From the NCBI GenBank assembly GCA_963816985.1, contig CAWFMF010000004.1, forward strand, positions 1,860,001 through 1,924,000: a DNA stretch of 64,000 nucleotides. Reading direction: 5' to 3'. The stretch's first letter is position 1. Every line of letters begins with the position of its first letter. The DNA comes from JAIVJM01 sp963816985. Its GTDB lineage: Bacteria > Acidobacteriota > Blastocatellia > Pyrinomonadales > Pyrinomonadaceae. Below the pieces are notes generated by a model that searched no databases, was not told where the DNA came from, and was given only the letters and a program-made list of their open reading frames with translations. The position numbers and the translations under genes are program-made. Shown here piece by piece: positions 1 through 6,568 of this stretch.

Positions 1-453
1 CTCATGCAACTGCTCGTCCCGACCGCGCGCCTGACGGCGAAGCGCTACGGCGTCGGCTCGGACATCAACGTCGAGGCGCTCTTCCAGCCGCGCCTCAACA
101 TCCAGCTCGGCACGTCCTACCTCAAAGACCAGTTCGACAAGTTCGGACGCATCGAGTACGTCGCCGCCGCCTACAACGCCGGGCCGGGCCGCGCCGTCGC
201 GTGGCGCGCGTCCCTGCCGCTCCAGATGGACGAGTGGGCCGAGGCCATCCCTTTCCGCGAGACGCGCGGCTACGTGCAAGGCGTCGTCCGCAACCTCCTC
301 CAGTACCGCCGCCTCTACGACGAGCAGGGCCGCTTCCGCCCCGAAGTCGGCTCGCGCGCCGTGCGTCCGTCAATAGAAGCGGCGATGCCCACCGGGTCGC
401 CCGCCGCGACGAACGCGCGCCCGCGCCGCGTTTCAAGTAACGAGGAAGAGTGA
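1..453 (+). CDS. Soluble lytic transglycosylase, C-terminal part (partial)
   Basis: The window opens inside this gene; the frame is open from base 1 and 150 residues remain. The visible start reads LMQLLVPTA, matching the GxMQLMPxTA motif that follows the catalytic Glu of Slt70-type lytic transglycosylases, so that Glu lies upstream of the window. The motif AAYNAGPGRAV and the later ETRGYVQGVV are the other family signatures. Such enzymes cleave peptidoglycan in the periplasm to give 1,6-anhydromuramyl ends. The last 40 residues are a Pro/Ala/Arg-rich tail. Family assignment is secure; domains further upstream, such as TPR or superhelical repeats, cannot be seen. Confidence 0.9.
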   Translation, partial: LMQLLVPTARLTAKRYGVGSDINVEALFQPRLNIQLGTSYLKDQFDKFGRIEYVAAAYNAGPGRAVAWRASLPLQMDEWAEAIPFRETRGYVQGVVRNLLQYRRLYDEQGRFRPEVGSRAVRPSIEAAMPTGSPAATNARPRRVSSNEEE

Positions 454-495
454 GAGGGATTTTGAAATTGAAGCGAGTTACAACGCAGGATAAAA

Positions 496-569
496 CTGTA
501 GGGGCAGGGCTTGTCCCTGCCCGCTCAAGTCACGAGAGCGGCGGGCAGGGACAAGCCCTGCCCCTACAG
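496..569. repeat. Palindromic repeat family B, copy 1
   Basis: A 29-nt arm beginning CTGTAGGGGCAGGG (496-524) is followed after 16 nt by its exact inverse (541-569). The same arms recur at 18399-18493 and 61342-61415. It fills the gap between the transglycosylase and the PEGA/TPR gene and creates a misleading N-terminal extension of the latter. Confidence 0.9.
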
Positions 570-605
570 ACTTGCCCACCGTCGCGGCTTCTCTCAAACG
601 CTTTT

Positions 606-1577
606 GTGTCCGGGCATCTTGTGCGTCTGTTGCTTTCCGGACTCCCCGTCTTGCTCTGCCTCCTCGTGCTCGGCGCGCACGATTCGTCCGCGCAGAAGAA
701 AGGAAAGGGCGCTGCTCCTTCAACGAAGTCGGCGACGACGAAGACCGGCGCGCGCTCCATCATTGTTAAGACGCAACCCGGCGCGCTCGTCTGGATGGAC
801 GAAGTGCGGCGCGGCGCGGCGGACACTTCCGGTCAACTCCAACTCGCTAACGTCTCGGCGGGCCGTCACACCTTGCGCGTCCGCGCGGGCGGCTTTGCCG
901 AGCGCACGCTCGCCGTCCTGCCCGCTCAGAGAGGCTTGATAGAAGTCCGCCTCACGCCGACGACCGACGAGGCCGAGCTGCTCTTTCAACAAGCCGAGGC
1001 GGCGCGCGAGAAGGCGGGAGGCGCGCAGCAGTCCGTCGAGCTTTACCGCCGCGCCCTCGCCTTACGTTCGCGTTTCCCCGCCGCGCGCGTCGGCCTCGCG
1101 CGCTCCCTGATGGGAACGGACGACCACGACGGCGCGCTCGAACAACTCGCCGCCGCGCGCCGCGTCCGCCCCTCCTACCCCGAAGCCTCGGCGGTCGAGG
1201 GAAGAGTCCTGCGCGGCCTCGGAGACCCCGACGCGGCCATCGAAGCCTACCGCCGCGCCATCCGCGAGGGCCGGGGCTTCCAGCCCGAAGCCTACACGGG
1301 GCTCGGCATCGTCTTCGAAGAGAAGGGCGAACACGAAGAGGCCGTCAACGCCTTCCGCAAGGCCGTCGCGCAACTCTCCGACACAGAGCCCGTGCTCTAC
1401 GAACTGCTCGGCAGAAACTACGAGAAGCTTGAGCGTTGGAAGGACGCCGCCAACGCCTACGAGAAATATCTCCAACTCGCGCCCGAAGGCAGCCACGCCA
1501 GCGCCATCCGCTCCATCATCGAACAACTCCAACGACAGGCCGCCGAGCAGGAACAGCAGACGACGCCGGACGACTAA
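606..1577 (+). CDS. Exported PEGA-domain and TPR-repeat protein
   Basis: The protein is 323 residues from the GTG at 606. I chose this start because the frame upstream runs through palindrome B, whereas residues 1-30 form a clean signal peptide (positive start, Leu-rich core, ending DSSAQ). Residues of about 55-110 look like a PEGA domain (SIIVKTQPGALVWMDEV followed by GRHTLRVRAGGF), a small beta module found in surface-layer-type proteins. From about residue 120 to the end there are TPR repeats (for example EAYTGLGIVFEEKGEHEEAV and YELLGRNYEKLERWKDAANA). PEGA-TPR proteins are typically periplasmic scaffolds. No enzymatic motif is visible. An alternative start is the GTG at 621. The stop codon touches repeat A1. 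Confidence 0.8.
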   Translation: MSGHLVRLLLSGLPVLLCLLVLGAHDSSAQKKGKGAAPSTKSATTKTGARSIIVKTQPGALVWMDEVRRGAADTSGQLQLANVSAGRHTLRVRAGGFAERTLAVLPAQRGLIEVRLTPTTDEAELLFQQAEAAREKAGGAQQSVELYRRALALRSRFPAARVGLARSLMGTDDHDGALEQLAAARRVRPSYPEASAVEGRVLRGLGDPDAAIEAYRRAIREGRGFQPEAYTGLGIVFEEKGEHEEAVNAFRKAVAQLSDTEPVLYELLGRNYEKLERWKDAANAYEKYLQLAPEGSHASAIRSIIEQLQRQAAEQEQQTTPDD

Positions 1578-1798
1578 GCCCCGAAGGGGCGCGAGATAAT
1601 AGCCGGGGGCAGAGCGAAGGCGAAAGCCTGAGCGCCGCCCCCGGAACAGACGAGAAAACAATTCCGACCCTGAAGGGGTCGCACCTCAACGTCGGTGCGA
1701 CCCCTTCAGGGTCGGAATCTTTTATTTACACTCGACCGGGGGCGTCGCAAACTTCGTTTGCTTTGCCCCCGGCTATTATCTCGCGCCCCTTCGGGGCT
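1577..1798. repeat. Nested palindromic repeat family A, copy 1
   Basis: The outer arms (1577-1610 and 1765-1798) are perfect 34-nt inverses containing GATAATAGCCGGGGGC. An inner hairpin has arms starting TTCCGACCCTGAAGGGGTCG near 1660 and ending near 1720. Related elements lie at 23760-24017, 49541-49788 and 52256-52475. The element starts on the last base of the PEGA/TPR stop codon. It contains no credible gene. Confidence 0.9.
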
Positions 1799-1839
1799 CT
1801 CTCGAAATCATCCCGAATCGCAAAGGCCGCCGCATCCCT

Positions 1840-1947
1840 TCACAACAGCCCCAACTTGCTCGCCAGAAAGACGAGGATGAAGGCGAGCGCTAAGAACGTC
1901 GCCAGCCATGGATACTTGCCCATCGGGCATTTGCCTTGTTCGCTCAT
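1840..1947 (-). CDS. 35-residue single-pass membrane peptide
   Basis: ATG at 1947 with a GAGAG ribosome-binding sequence a few bases upstream opens a 35-codon frame ending in TGA. Residues 1-13 are polar with two Cys/Met-Gly turns (KCPMGKYPW), and residues 15-35 are one hydrophobic helix (LATFLALAFILVFLASKLGLL in part). It stands alone between repeat A1 and the divergently oriented aminotransferase gene. I do not recognise it. The coding call rests on the start signal and on the clean signal-anchor-like composition, so it could be a chance frame. Confidence 0.5.
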   Translation of the reverse strand: MSEQGKCPMGKYPWLATFLALAFILVFLASKLGLL

Positions 1948-2101
1948 AAATCTCTCGGCGCGTGAGTTCGTCGCCGTCGAGCCGGATTATAAGTCGCCAC
2001 GGGCGCGTTTGCCACGCGCGCGGGGTCTGTGAGAGCATCCGGGCGTCCGTCAAGGCGACGTTAAGAAAGACGAACTTCAAACTCCGAAGCCGGATATTCC
2101 C

Positions 2102-3301
2102 ATGACCACACCAGCCGCCTCGAATCTCCAACGCCACGTCTCGCGGAAGGCAAACCGCTTCACCGAATCCGTCATCCGCGAGATGACGCGCGAGGCCATG
2201 CGCCACGGGGCCGTCAACCTCTCGCAAGGCTTCCCGGACTTCCCCGCACCCGAAGACCTCAAGCGCGCCGCCGCCGAGGCCATCGCGGACGACGTTAACC
2301 AGTACGCGATCACTTGGGGCGCGAAGGACTTCCGCGACGCCATCGCCGAGAAGACGAAGTGGTTCCTCGGACTCGACGTTGACCCGGAGACCGAGCTGAC
2401 CGTCACCTGCGGCTCGACCGAAGGCATGATCGCCTCGATGATGGCGACCGTTGACCCCGGCGAAGAGGTCGTCATCTTCGAGCCCTTCTACGAGAACTAC
2501 GCGCCCGACGCCATCCTCTCCGACGCCACGCCGCGCTACGTCCCCCTTCGCGCGCCCGACTGGACTTTCGACCCCGAAGAGCTTCGCGCCGCCTTCAACG
2601 AGCGCACCAAGGCCGTCATCCTCTGCAACCCGAACAACCCGACGGGGAAGGTCTTCACGCGCGAGGAAATGGAGTTCGTCGCCGCGCTCTGTCAGGAGTT
2701 CGACGCGCTCTGCTTCACCGACGAAATCTACGAGCACATCCTCTACCCGCGCGAGGGCCGAGAGGTCGAGCACATCTCGATGGCGCAACTGCCGGGGATG
2801 CGCGAGCGCACCGTGGTCGTCAACTCGATGTCGAAGACCTACTCGGTGACGGGCTGGCGCGTCGGCTACGTGATCGCGCCGCCCCACATCACCAGCGCCG
2901 TCCGCAAGGTGCACGACTTCCTCACCGTCGGGGCCGCCGCGCCCCTCCAACGCGCCGGGGCTTACGCGCTGCGCCTGCCGCCTGAGTATTACGCGCAGCT
3001 ACAGAAGGATTACGAGCGCCGCCGCGATATGCTCCTCCCCGTCCTCGAAGACGTCGGCTTCAAGGTCTTCCGCCCCGACGGCGCTTACTACGTGATGACC
3101 GACATCAGCGCCTTCGGCTTCGAGAACGACATCGAATTCACGCGCCACCTCGTCCGCGAAGTCGGCGTCGCCTGCGTCCCCGGCTCAAGCTTCTACAGCC
3201 GCCCCGAACTCGGCGCGCGCCAAGTCCGCTTCTGCTTCTGCAAAAAGGACGAGACCCTCGAAGCCGCCGCCGAGCGCCTCCAAAGACTCAAAAAAGGATA
3301 G
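2102..3301 (+). CDS. PLP-dependent class I/II aminotransferase
   Basis: This 399-residue fold-type I aminotransferase has the PLP Schiff-base Lys at K245 in NSMSKTYSVTGWRVGY, the cofactor-binding NPNNPTGK at 176-183, and the Asp of FTDEIYEH near 207 that contacts the pyridine ring. The early LSQGFPDFPAP and the overall length resemble the kynurenine/methionine aminotransferase branch (YbdL-like) more than AspC, but substrate cannot be read from sequence. It is a cytosolic enzyme transferring an amino group to a 2-oxo acid. The ATG at 2102 is used because the protein aligns from the first helix. A heptad hairpin follows the stop immediately. Confidence 0.93.
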   Translation: MTTPAASNLQRHVSRKANRFTESVIREMTREAMRHGAVNLSQGFPDFPAPEDLKRAAAEAIADDVNQYAITWGAKDFRDAIAEKTKWFLGLDVDPETELTVTCGSTEGMIASMMATVDPGEEVVIFEPFYENYAPDAILSDATPRYVPLRAPDWTFDPEELRAAFNERTKAVILCNPNNPTGKVFTREEMEFVAALCQEFDALCFTDEIYEHILYPREGREVEHISMAQLPGMRERTVVVNSMSKTYSVTGWRVGYVIAPPHITSAVRKVHDFLTVGAAAPLQRAGAYALRLPPEYYAQLQKDYERRRDMLLPVLEDVGFKVFRPDGAYYVMTDISAFGFENDIEFTRHLVREVGVACVPGSSFYSRPELGARQVRFCFCKKDETLEAAAERLQRLKKG

Positions 3302-3390
3302 CCGGGAGTCTCGGAGTCTGGAGTCATGAGTCAAAAGCCAGTCTCTTGTTTTTGGCTCATGACTCCAGACTCCGAGACTCCCGACTTCTC
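3302..3390. repeat. Heptad hairpin H1 (GGAGTCT/TGAGTCA words)
   Basis: Left arm 3304-3340 and right arm 3353-3389 are inverted repeats built from GAGTC-containing words spaced 7-8 nt apart. The right arm matches the inverse of the left except that one seven-base unit is missing. The element starts just after the aminotransferase stop and ends 7 nt before the next start codon. Confidence 0.85.
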
Positions 3391-3396
3391 AAAAAG

Positions 3397-3579
3397 ATGT
3401 GGGATCGCAAGCGCCAACTCATCTGGCTCGCCGCGGGCTTCGCCTTCGGCACCTTCTTTCTCTACCCCCTCGCCTACGACGACACGGGCCTCTTCGACCT
3501 CACCTACTTCCTCCAACTCGAACTGCTCCTCGTCCTCGTCATGGCCGTCATGTTCTACCTCTACTCGCGCAAGCAATAA
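3397..3579 (+). CDS. 60-residue two-helix membrane protein
   Basis: The ATG at 3397 is preferred because the frame upstream only reads through hairpin H1. The protein starts MWDRKRQLIW and has two hydrophobic segments, about residues 9-27 and 36-56, ending YLYSRKQ, so both ends are probably cytoplasmic by the positive-inside rule. There is no recognisable family. It follows the aminotransferase in the same direction and ends about 40 nt before the convergent terminator of the Phe-rich repeat gene. The coding call rests on composition and on the charged termini. Confidence 0.65.
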   Translation: MWDRKRQLIWLAAGFAFGTFFLYPLAYDDTGLFDLTYFLQLELLLVLVMAVMFYLYSRKQ

Positions 3580-3613
3580 CACACTGCGGCCAAGAGCCTT
3601 ATTTCCGTAGGGC

Positions 3614-3656
3614 TAAAAAAATCTCCGGACAGGCTAACGAGCGTCTGTCCGGAGAT
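3614..3656 (-). terminator. Rho-independent terminator of the Phe-repeat gene
   Basis: A perfect 12-bp stem (3621-3632 with 3645-3656, ATCTCCGGACAG and its inverse) is followed, reading the minus strand, by seven consecutive T. It lies 40 nt past the TAA at 3696-3698, which supports that TAA, not the one at 3599, as the true end of the gene. Confidence 0.88.
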
Positions 3657-3695
3657 TCTGCGTTTAATGCTCGCAGAGGCTTTCGAAGTTTGTGG

Positions 3696-4240
3696 TTAAG
3701 CCTTGAAGCCGGCGTCATCGAAGCCTTCAAAGCTGAAGCCGAACCCTTTAGCATCAGCGAACTTGAAGTTGGCAGCCTGAAAGCTGAACGAGTCGAACTC
3801 AGCCCTCTCGAACTCAGCCTCTTCTCGAACTTACCTGCCTTGAACTCGGCGCTCTCGAACTTATTCGTCTTGAAGTTGAAAGCTTTGAAGTCCGGCGCGG
3901 CGGAGTCGGCAGCCTGAAATTTGGCATCTTGGAAGGTGAAAGATTTGAAGTTGTTGGCCGTGAAATCGAACTGGAATTCGGCAGCCTGAGCGTCGGCGAC
4001 GAAGCCGAAGGCGATCATCACTGCTAAAACAAAGGCGGTCAAAGTCGGTGCGGTGGTCTTTTTCATTGTGGTCTCTCTTTCCTCCGTAAAATTCTCTTCC
4101 TCACGATGACTGTGCTCCTCATGCGTAGGCTCCGCGTTATGAGTGCCGCCGTCATCAGAGTGCATGTTGGGCACGGTGGCTTCGTGCTGTTTTTCGGGGT
4201 GCGCAGGTGCCGTGTTCTTGGGAAAGTTACCTTCAGTCAT
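3696..4240 (-). CDS. Exported Phe-rich repeat protein, frameshifted near the C-terminus
   Basis: After a typical signal peptide (starting MKKTTAPTLTAF and ending ADAQAAEF) comes a chain of short units with Phe every few residues (NNFKSFTF, DAKFQAAD, KFESAEF, KAGKFE). In the deposited frame the pattern collapses after KFEK near 3830 into Ser/Arg/Leu-rich sequence that runs through the terminator to 3599. One added base restores EAEFERAEFDSF and later KGFGFSFEGF, ending at TAA 3696. Two starts are possible: ATG 4240 with AAGGAG 7 nt upstream, giving a His/Glu-rich 58-residue leader before the signal peptide, or ATG 4066 with its own GGAGG. The pattern recalls pentapeptide-type beta repeats, but the function is unknown. 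It is transcribed from an ECF-like site facing away from the sigma gene. Confidence 0.7.
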
Positions 4241-4351
4241 TGTTATGCTCCTTACTGTTTAATTGCCTGTTGTGCGTTTCTGGACTCCAGCGATGATCTC
4301 CCTCGTCCTCTTTCCGCCCGTTTGGTGTTTTGCTCCCGCCATATGCCCTTA

Positions 4352-4378
4352 GACGGACGAGTGTTTAGAAACGCAACC
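4352..4378 (-). promoter_or_regulatory. ECF-type promoter candidate for the Phe-repeat gene
   Basis: On the minus strand the sequence reads GGTTGC (4378-4373), a 17-nt spacer starting GTTTCT, then CGTC (4355-4352). Many ECF sigma factors recognise a G-rich -35 element and a CGTC-like -10 element at 16-17 nt. An identical arrangement faces the other way at 4421-4447. Confidence 0.6.
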
Positions 4379-4420
4379 TCCCGACGGAAGAATTCTGAGC
4401 GAAACTTTTTTTAGATTGCG

Positions 4421-4447
4421 GGTTGCGTTTCTGCTCTGCGCAGCGTC
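4421..4447 (+). promoter_or_regulatory. ECF-type promoter candidate for the sigma gene
   Basis: GGTTGC (4421-4426), a 17-nt spacer starting GTTTCT, and CGTC (4444-4447) mirror the minus-strand site at 4352-4378. Two identical -35/-10 pairs at identical spacing suggest that the sigma factor encoded downstream drives both itself and the divergent gene. Confidence 0.6.
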
Positions 4448-4637
4448 AAAAAGAATATAAGGAAATCGCTCGTCCGAGTGATTTGGTCATAGAGAGCAAG
4501 CAGGAATTTAGAAGGAAAAGGCGCTCTATTCTTTCTCTGCGGGCCATCGGCAATCATAGCCATAGTTTACCCACCCTCGCGACTCATCGGAGGTTGTTAT
4601 CAAGGGGGGCATTAAACGGCAGCAGAGGATTAAGCCT

Positions 4638-5495
4638 ATGAACCCGAAAGAAAACGAAGCTGAGCATGCTCCGAAAGAAGACGAAGCTGAGCATGACCCG
4701 AAAGACGAAGCAGACCACCCCTTGAACGAGAAGCACAAGGGGGAAGCTGTCGAGGCGGCCCAAGAGCAACTCGCTGCTACCAAAGACAACACAAAGGTCT
4801 TTGACAATCAGGAGATGGAAATTCTTGAGCAGGAAATCAACACCGACTTCACCAACCCGGAGTTCGTGCGGCTCTTGAATGATCCGGAGTTCATGGAGAA
4901 GTTTGACGGGATTTGCGGCTATGCCTTCGGCGGCTTTCAGCCGCCTGCGGCTTACACGCTCGACGATTTCAAGCAGGACATGCTTTTCCACTTTGTGAGG
5001 GCGCTTCCGCAATACCGCGGTGAGGCCGCACTGACCACGATGCTCCACGCGATAGCTCGTAACTGGCGCATTGACCTGTCTCGTCGTAAGCGGTGCGTCT
5101 CCTTAGAAGAGCTGAACCTGCGGTACGAGGACGGCAAGGAGCGTGAGACCGGGGAGTTCGAGGACGGGCACTTCGGGGATCGCTTTAGTGAGACGAACCG
5201 GAACGGCGTGGCGGAGACCGAAGAACGCAGGATTCTGGTTGAAGAGTTGATGAGCGAGTTGAACGTTAAGGAGCGCCCGGTCTGGTTCGGTTACTTTGCC
5301 GAGCGCAAGACGATGGAAGAGATTGCTGACGATCTTGGGATTACACGGCAAGCGGTGTCCAAGCGTCTTACACAAATCAACAGGAAATTGAGGCCGTTTT
5401 TAGACCAGCCGATTTCCCCCGGCGGTTCCCCCGTGAAGGCCGGGGTGGGAAAAGGCTCGCGCGATTTTAGCGCGTCGAGCGCGGGCGACTGCTAA
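4638..5495 (+). CDS. Atypical ECF-like RNA polymerase sigma factor
   Basis: This 285-residue protein has a sigma-70 region 2 core at about 105-155, with the helix YRGEAALTTMLHAIARNWR leading into DLSRRKR. A region 4 helix-turn-helix lies at about 225-255 (KTMEEIADDLGITRQAVSKR). The first 40 residues are a very acidic, His-containing repeat (EAEHAPKED, EAEHDPKD, EADHP), and the end is a Gly/Ser-rich tail; both are unusual for the family. Sigma factors direct RNA polymerase to specific promoters. An AGAGGATTA sequence precedes the ATG. The short ZAS protein downstream and the mirrored promoters upstream suggest an autoregulated module. Specific subgroup is not assigned. Confidence 0.8.
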   Translation: MNPKENEAEHAPKEDEAEHDPKDEADHPLNEKHKGEAVEAAQEQLAATKDNTKVFDNQEMEILEQEINTDFTNPEFVRLLNDPEFMEKFDGICGYAFGGFQPPAAYTLDDFKQDMLFHFVRALPQYRGEAALTTMLHAIARNWRIDLSRRKRCVSLEELNLRYEDGKERETGEFEDGHFGDRFSETNRNGVAETEERRILVEELMSELNVKERPVWFGYFAERKTMEEIADDLGITRQAVSKRLTQINRKLRPFLDQPISPGGSPVKAGVGKGSRDFSASSAGDC

Positions 5496-5661
5496 ACCCC
5501 AAGTCTGATTTGGCCCCGCGGTCGGAGCGACACTTGATTCCTAAAGGATTTGTGGTTGAGTTCTAAATCACAGAAGAAACATGTTAGGCTCGGCGGTCAT
5601 CGCCGGGTTCGGTCGGAGTGTATGCTTTTTTCAAGCCTCCCAGAACGGAGATTAGTGTGCC

Positions 5662-5958
5662 ATGAGATTCGAAGAAATCACGCGAAAACAGAGGGCTGAA
5701 ACGGATGGCGAAGAGCCTGAAGTTCCGGAGGACTTTAGTTGCATAGACCCGCAACAAAAGCCTCTGGTCTTTGACTTCCTTAACACCTTCGATCAGGTCA
5801 TCGAAGGTGTGGTGCTAGCTCACCTCCAACTATGTCTGCACTGTCGTGAGCTAGCGGAGACCGTGCTCAAGATGAATAGGCATCTTGAGTCAAGGTCTGG
5901 ACACTATCTTCACGCGGAGGCACCCGAAATAGGCACCGAGACCGAGCCAGTCTCATGA
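5662..5958 (+). CDS. Small ZAS-type (zf-HC2-like) putative anti-sigma protein
   Basis: The protein is 98 residues and soluble. Its centre reads VVLAHLQLCLHCRELAETVL, which carries the H-x3-C-x2-C signature of zinc-associated anti-sigma domains. Flanks are acidic and there is no membrane segment, so it would act in the cytoplasm, perhaps by binding the sigma factor encoded 166 nt upstream. A GGAG sequence precedes the ATG. A second small protein with the same HLxxCxxCRE motif follows the other sigma-like gene (36197-36490). The motif is visible; the partner is inferred from gene order. Confidence 0.6.
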   Translation: MRFEEITRKQRAETDGEEPEVPEDFSCIDPQQKPLVFDFLNTFDQVIEGVVLAHLQLCLHCRELAETVLKMNRHLESRSGHYLHAEAPEIGTETEPVS

Positions 5959-6271
5959 GGGCAGACGGAAGACCGCGCGACCTGTTTAACCCACCGGCCC
6001 GCGGAGGAGACACGGAGGCGGATTCACACGCGTCGAATCCGCCTCTTCGGAAGCCCACCTTTCCCCTCCTCCCTCCTCTAAACTCTTTCTAACCTGCCAA
6101 TGCCTTCGGTGTACGTCTCTCCTCATCTTTTGTCTCCGCGACTGTGAATACACGTTGACAAATGAGACCTCTAAAGCGTCTCACAGTTGAGAGGACTGAA
6201 AAGTTCTCGCGTTCGCGCAATCAGGTTCTTGCGCGCGCCGGTGTTCCGCAGACAACTGAGAAGGAGGCACT
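5959..6271. other. Intergenic stretch after the ZAS gene
   Basis: I see no gene. It contains a terminator-like hairpin (6015-6045), a short dyad near 6161-6180 (GAGAC/GTCTC), and a strong AAGGAGG at 6261-6267 for the small frame at 6272. Confidence 0.5.
6015..6045. terminator. Terminator-like hairpin after the ZAS gene
   Basis: GAGGCGGATTC (6015-6025) and its perfect inverse (6035-6045) flank a 9-nt loop. There is no T run, so it may instead protect the 3' end of the message. Confidence 0.55.
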
Positions 6272-6421
6272 ATGTTAATCAAACTTCTGCACTTGGTGGA
6301 AAGCCTGACCGGGGCTCTGCTCGGCTGCTTGGGCTTGGGCCTGCAGGTCGGGAACGTCGTGATCTGTGTTTTAATGATATTGCTGGGGCCAGCATTTATC
6401 ATCAGCTCTTTTATTCAATAA
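6272..6421 (+). CDS. 49-residue hydrophobic membrane peptide
   Basis: An AAGGAGG sequence lies 4 nt before the ATG at 6272, one of the best ribosome-binding sites in the window, and the frame ends at TAA 6421. The peptide starts MLIKLLHLVESL and has two hydrophobic stretches, about 12-24 and 29-47, separated by LQVGN, with almost no charge. It could be a membrane toxin-like or stress peptide, but I recognise no family. It lies in the sigma/ZAS island, whose base composition is lower in GC than the flanks. Confidence 0.6.
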   Translation: MLIKLLHLVESLTGALLGCLGLGLQVGNVVICVLMILLGPAFIISSFIQ

Positions 6422-6568
6422 ATCACGCTGACACACTTCACCTGCTCTTTCGGAGCCCCGGCGGTCTTGACCAAGGCCGACGGGGCTTCCCCTTTTCTGC
6501 CTCACGCTTCAGATGACACATAAGCACCTCCTTTAGGTTTTGGATGGAGGTGTTGTCGGCGTCGGCCA

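Larger units (their letters stand above)
4241..4637. promoter_or_regulatory. Divergent regulatory region between Phe-repeat and sigma genes
   Basis: I see no gene here. It holds a 12-bp inverted repeat (AGAAACGCAACC at 4367-4378, its inverse at 4421-4432) that forms two outward-facing promoter-like sites, an A/T-rich centre with a run of seven T, and ribosome-binding sequences for both flanking genes. The predicted leaders are long, about 105 nt leftward and 180 nt rightward. Confidence 0.6.

Noticed and set aside
450..605. N-terminal extension of the PEGA/TPR protein
   Set aside because: It is translated palindrome B1; the signal peptide starts at 606.
1436..2032. 198-residue frame across repeat A1
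   Set aside because: It is shadow of the TPR gene plus translated palindrome; no motif.
4423..4641. 72-residue frame in the divergent promoter region
   Set aside because: It spans the promoter-like site, has poor start context and no recognisable feature.
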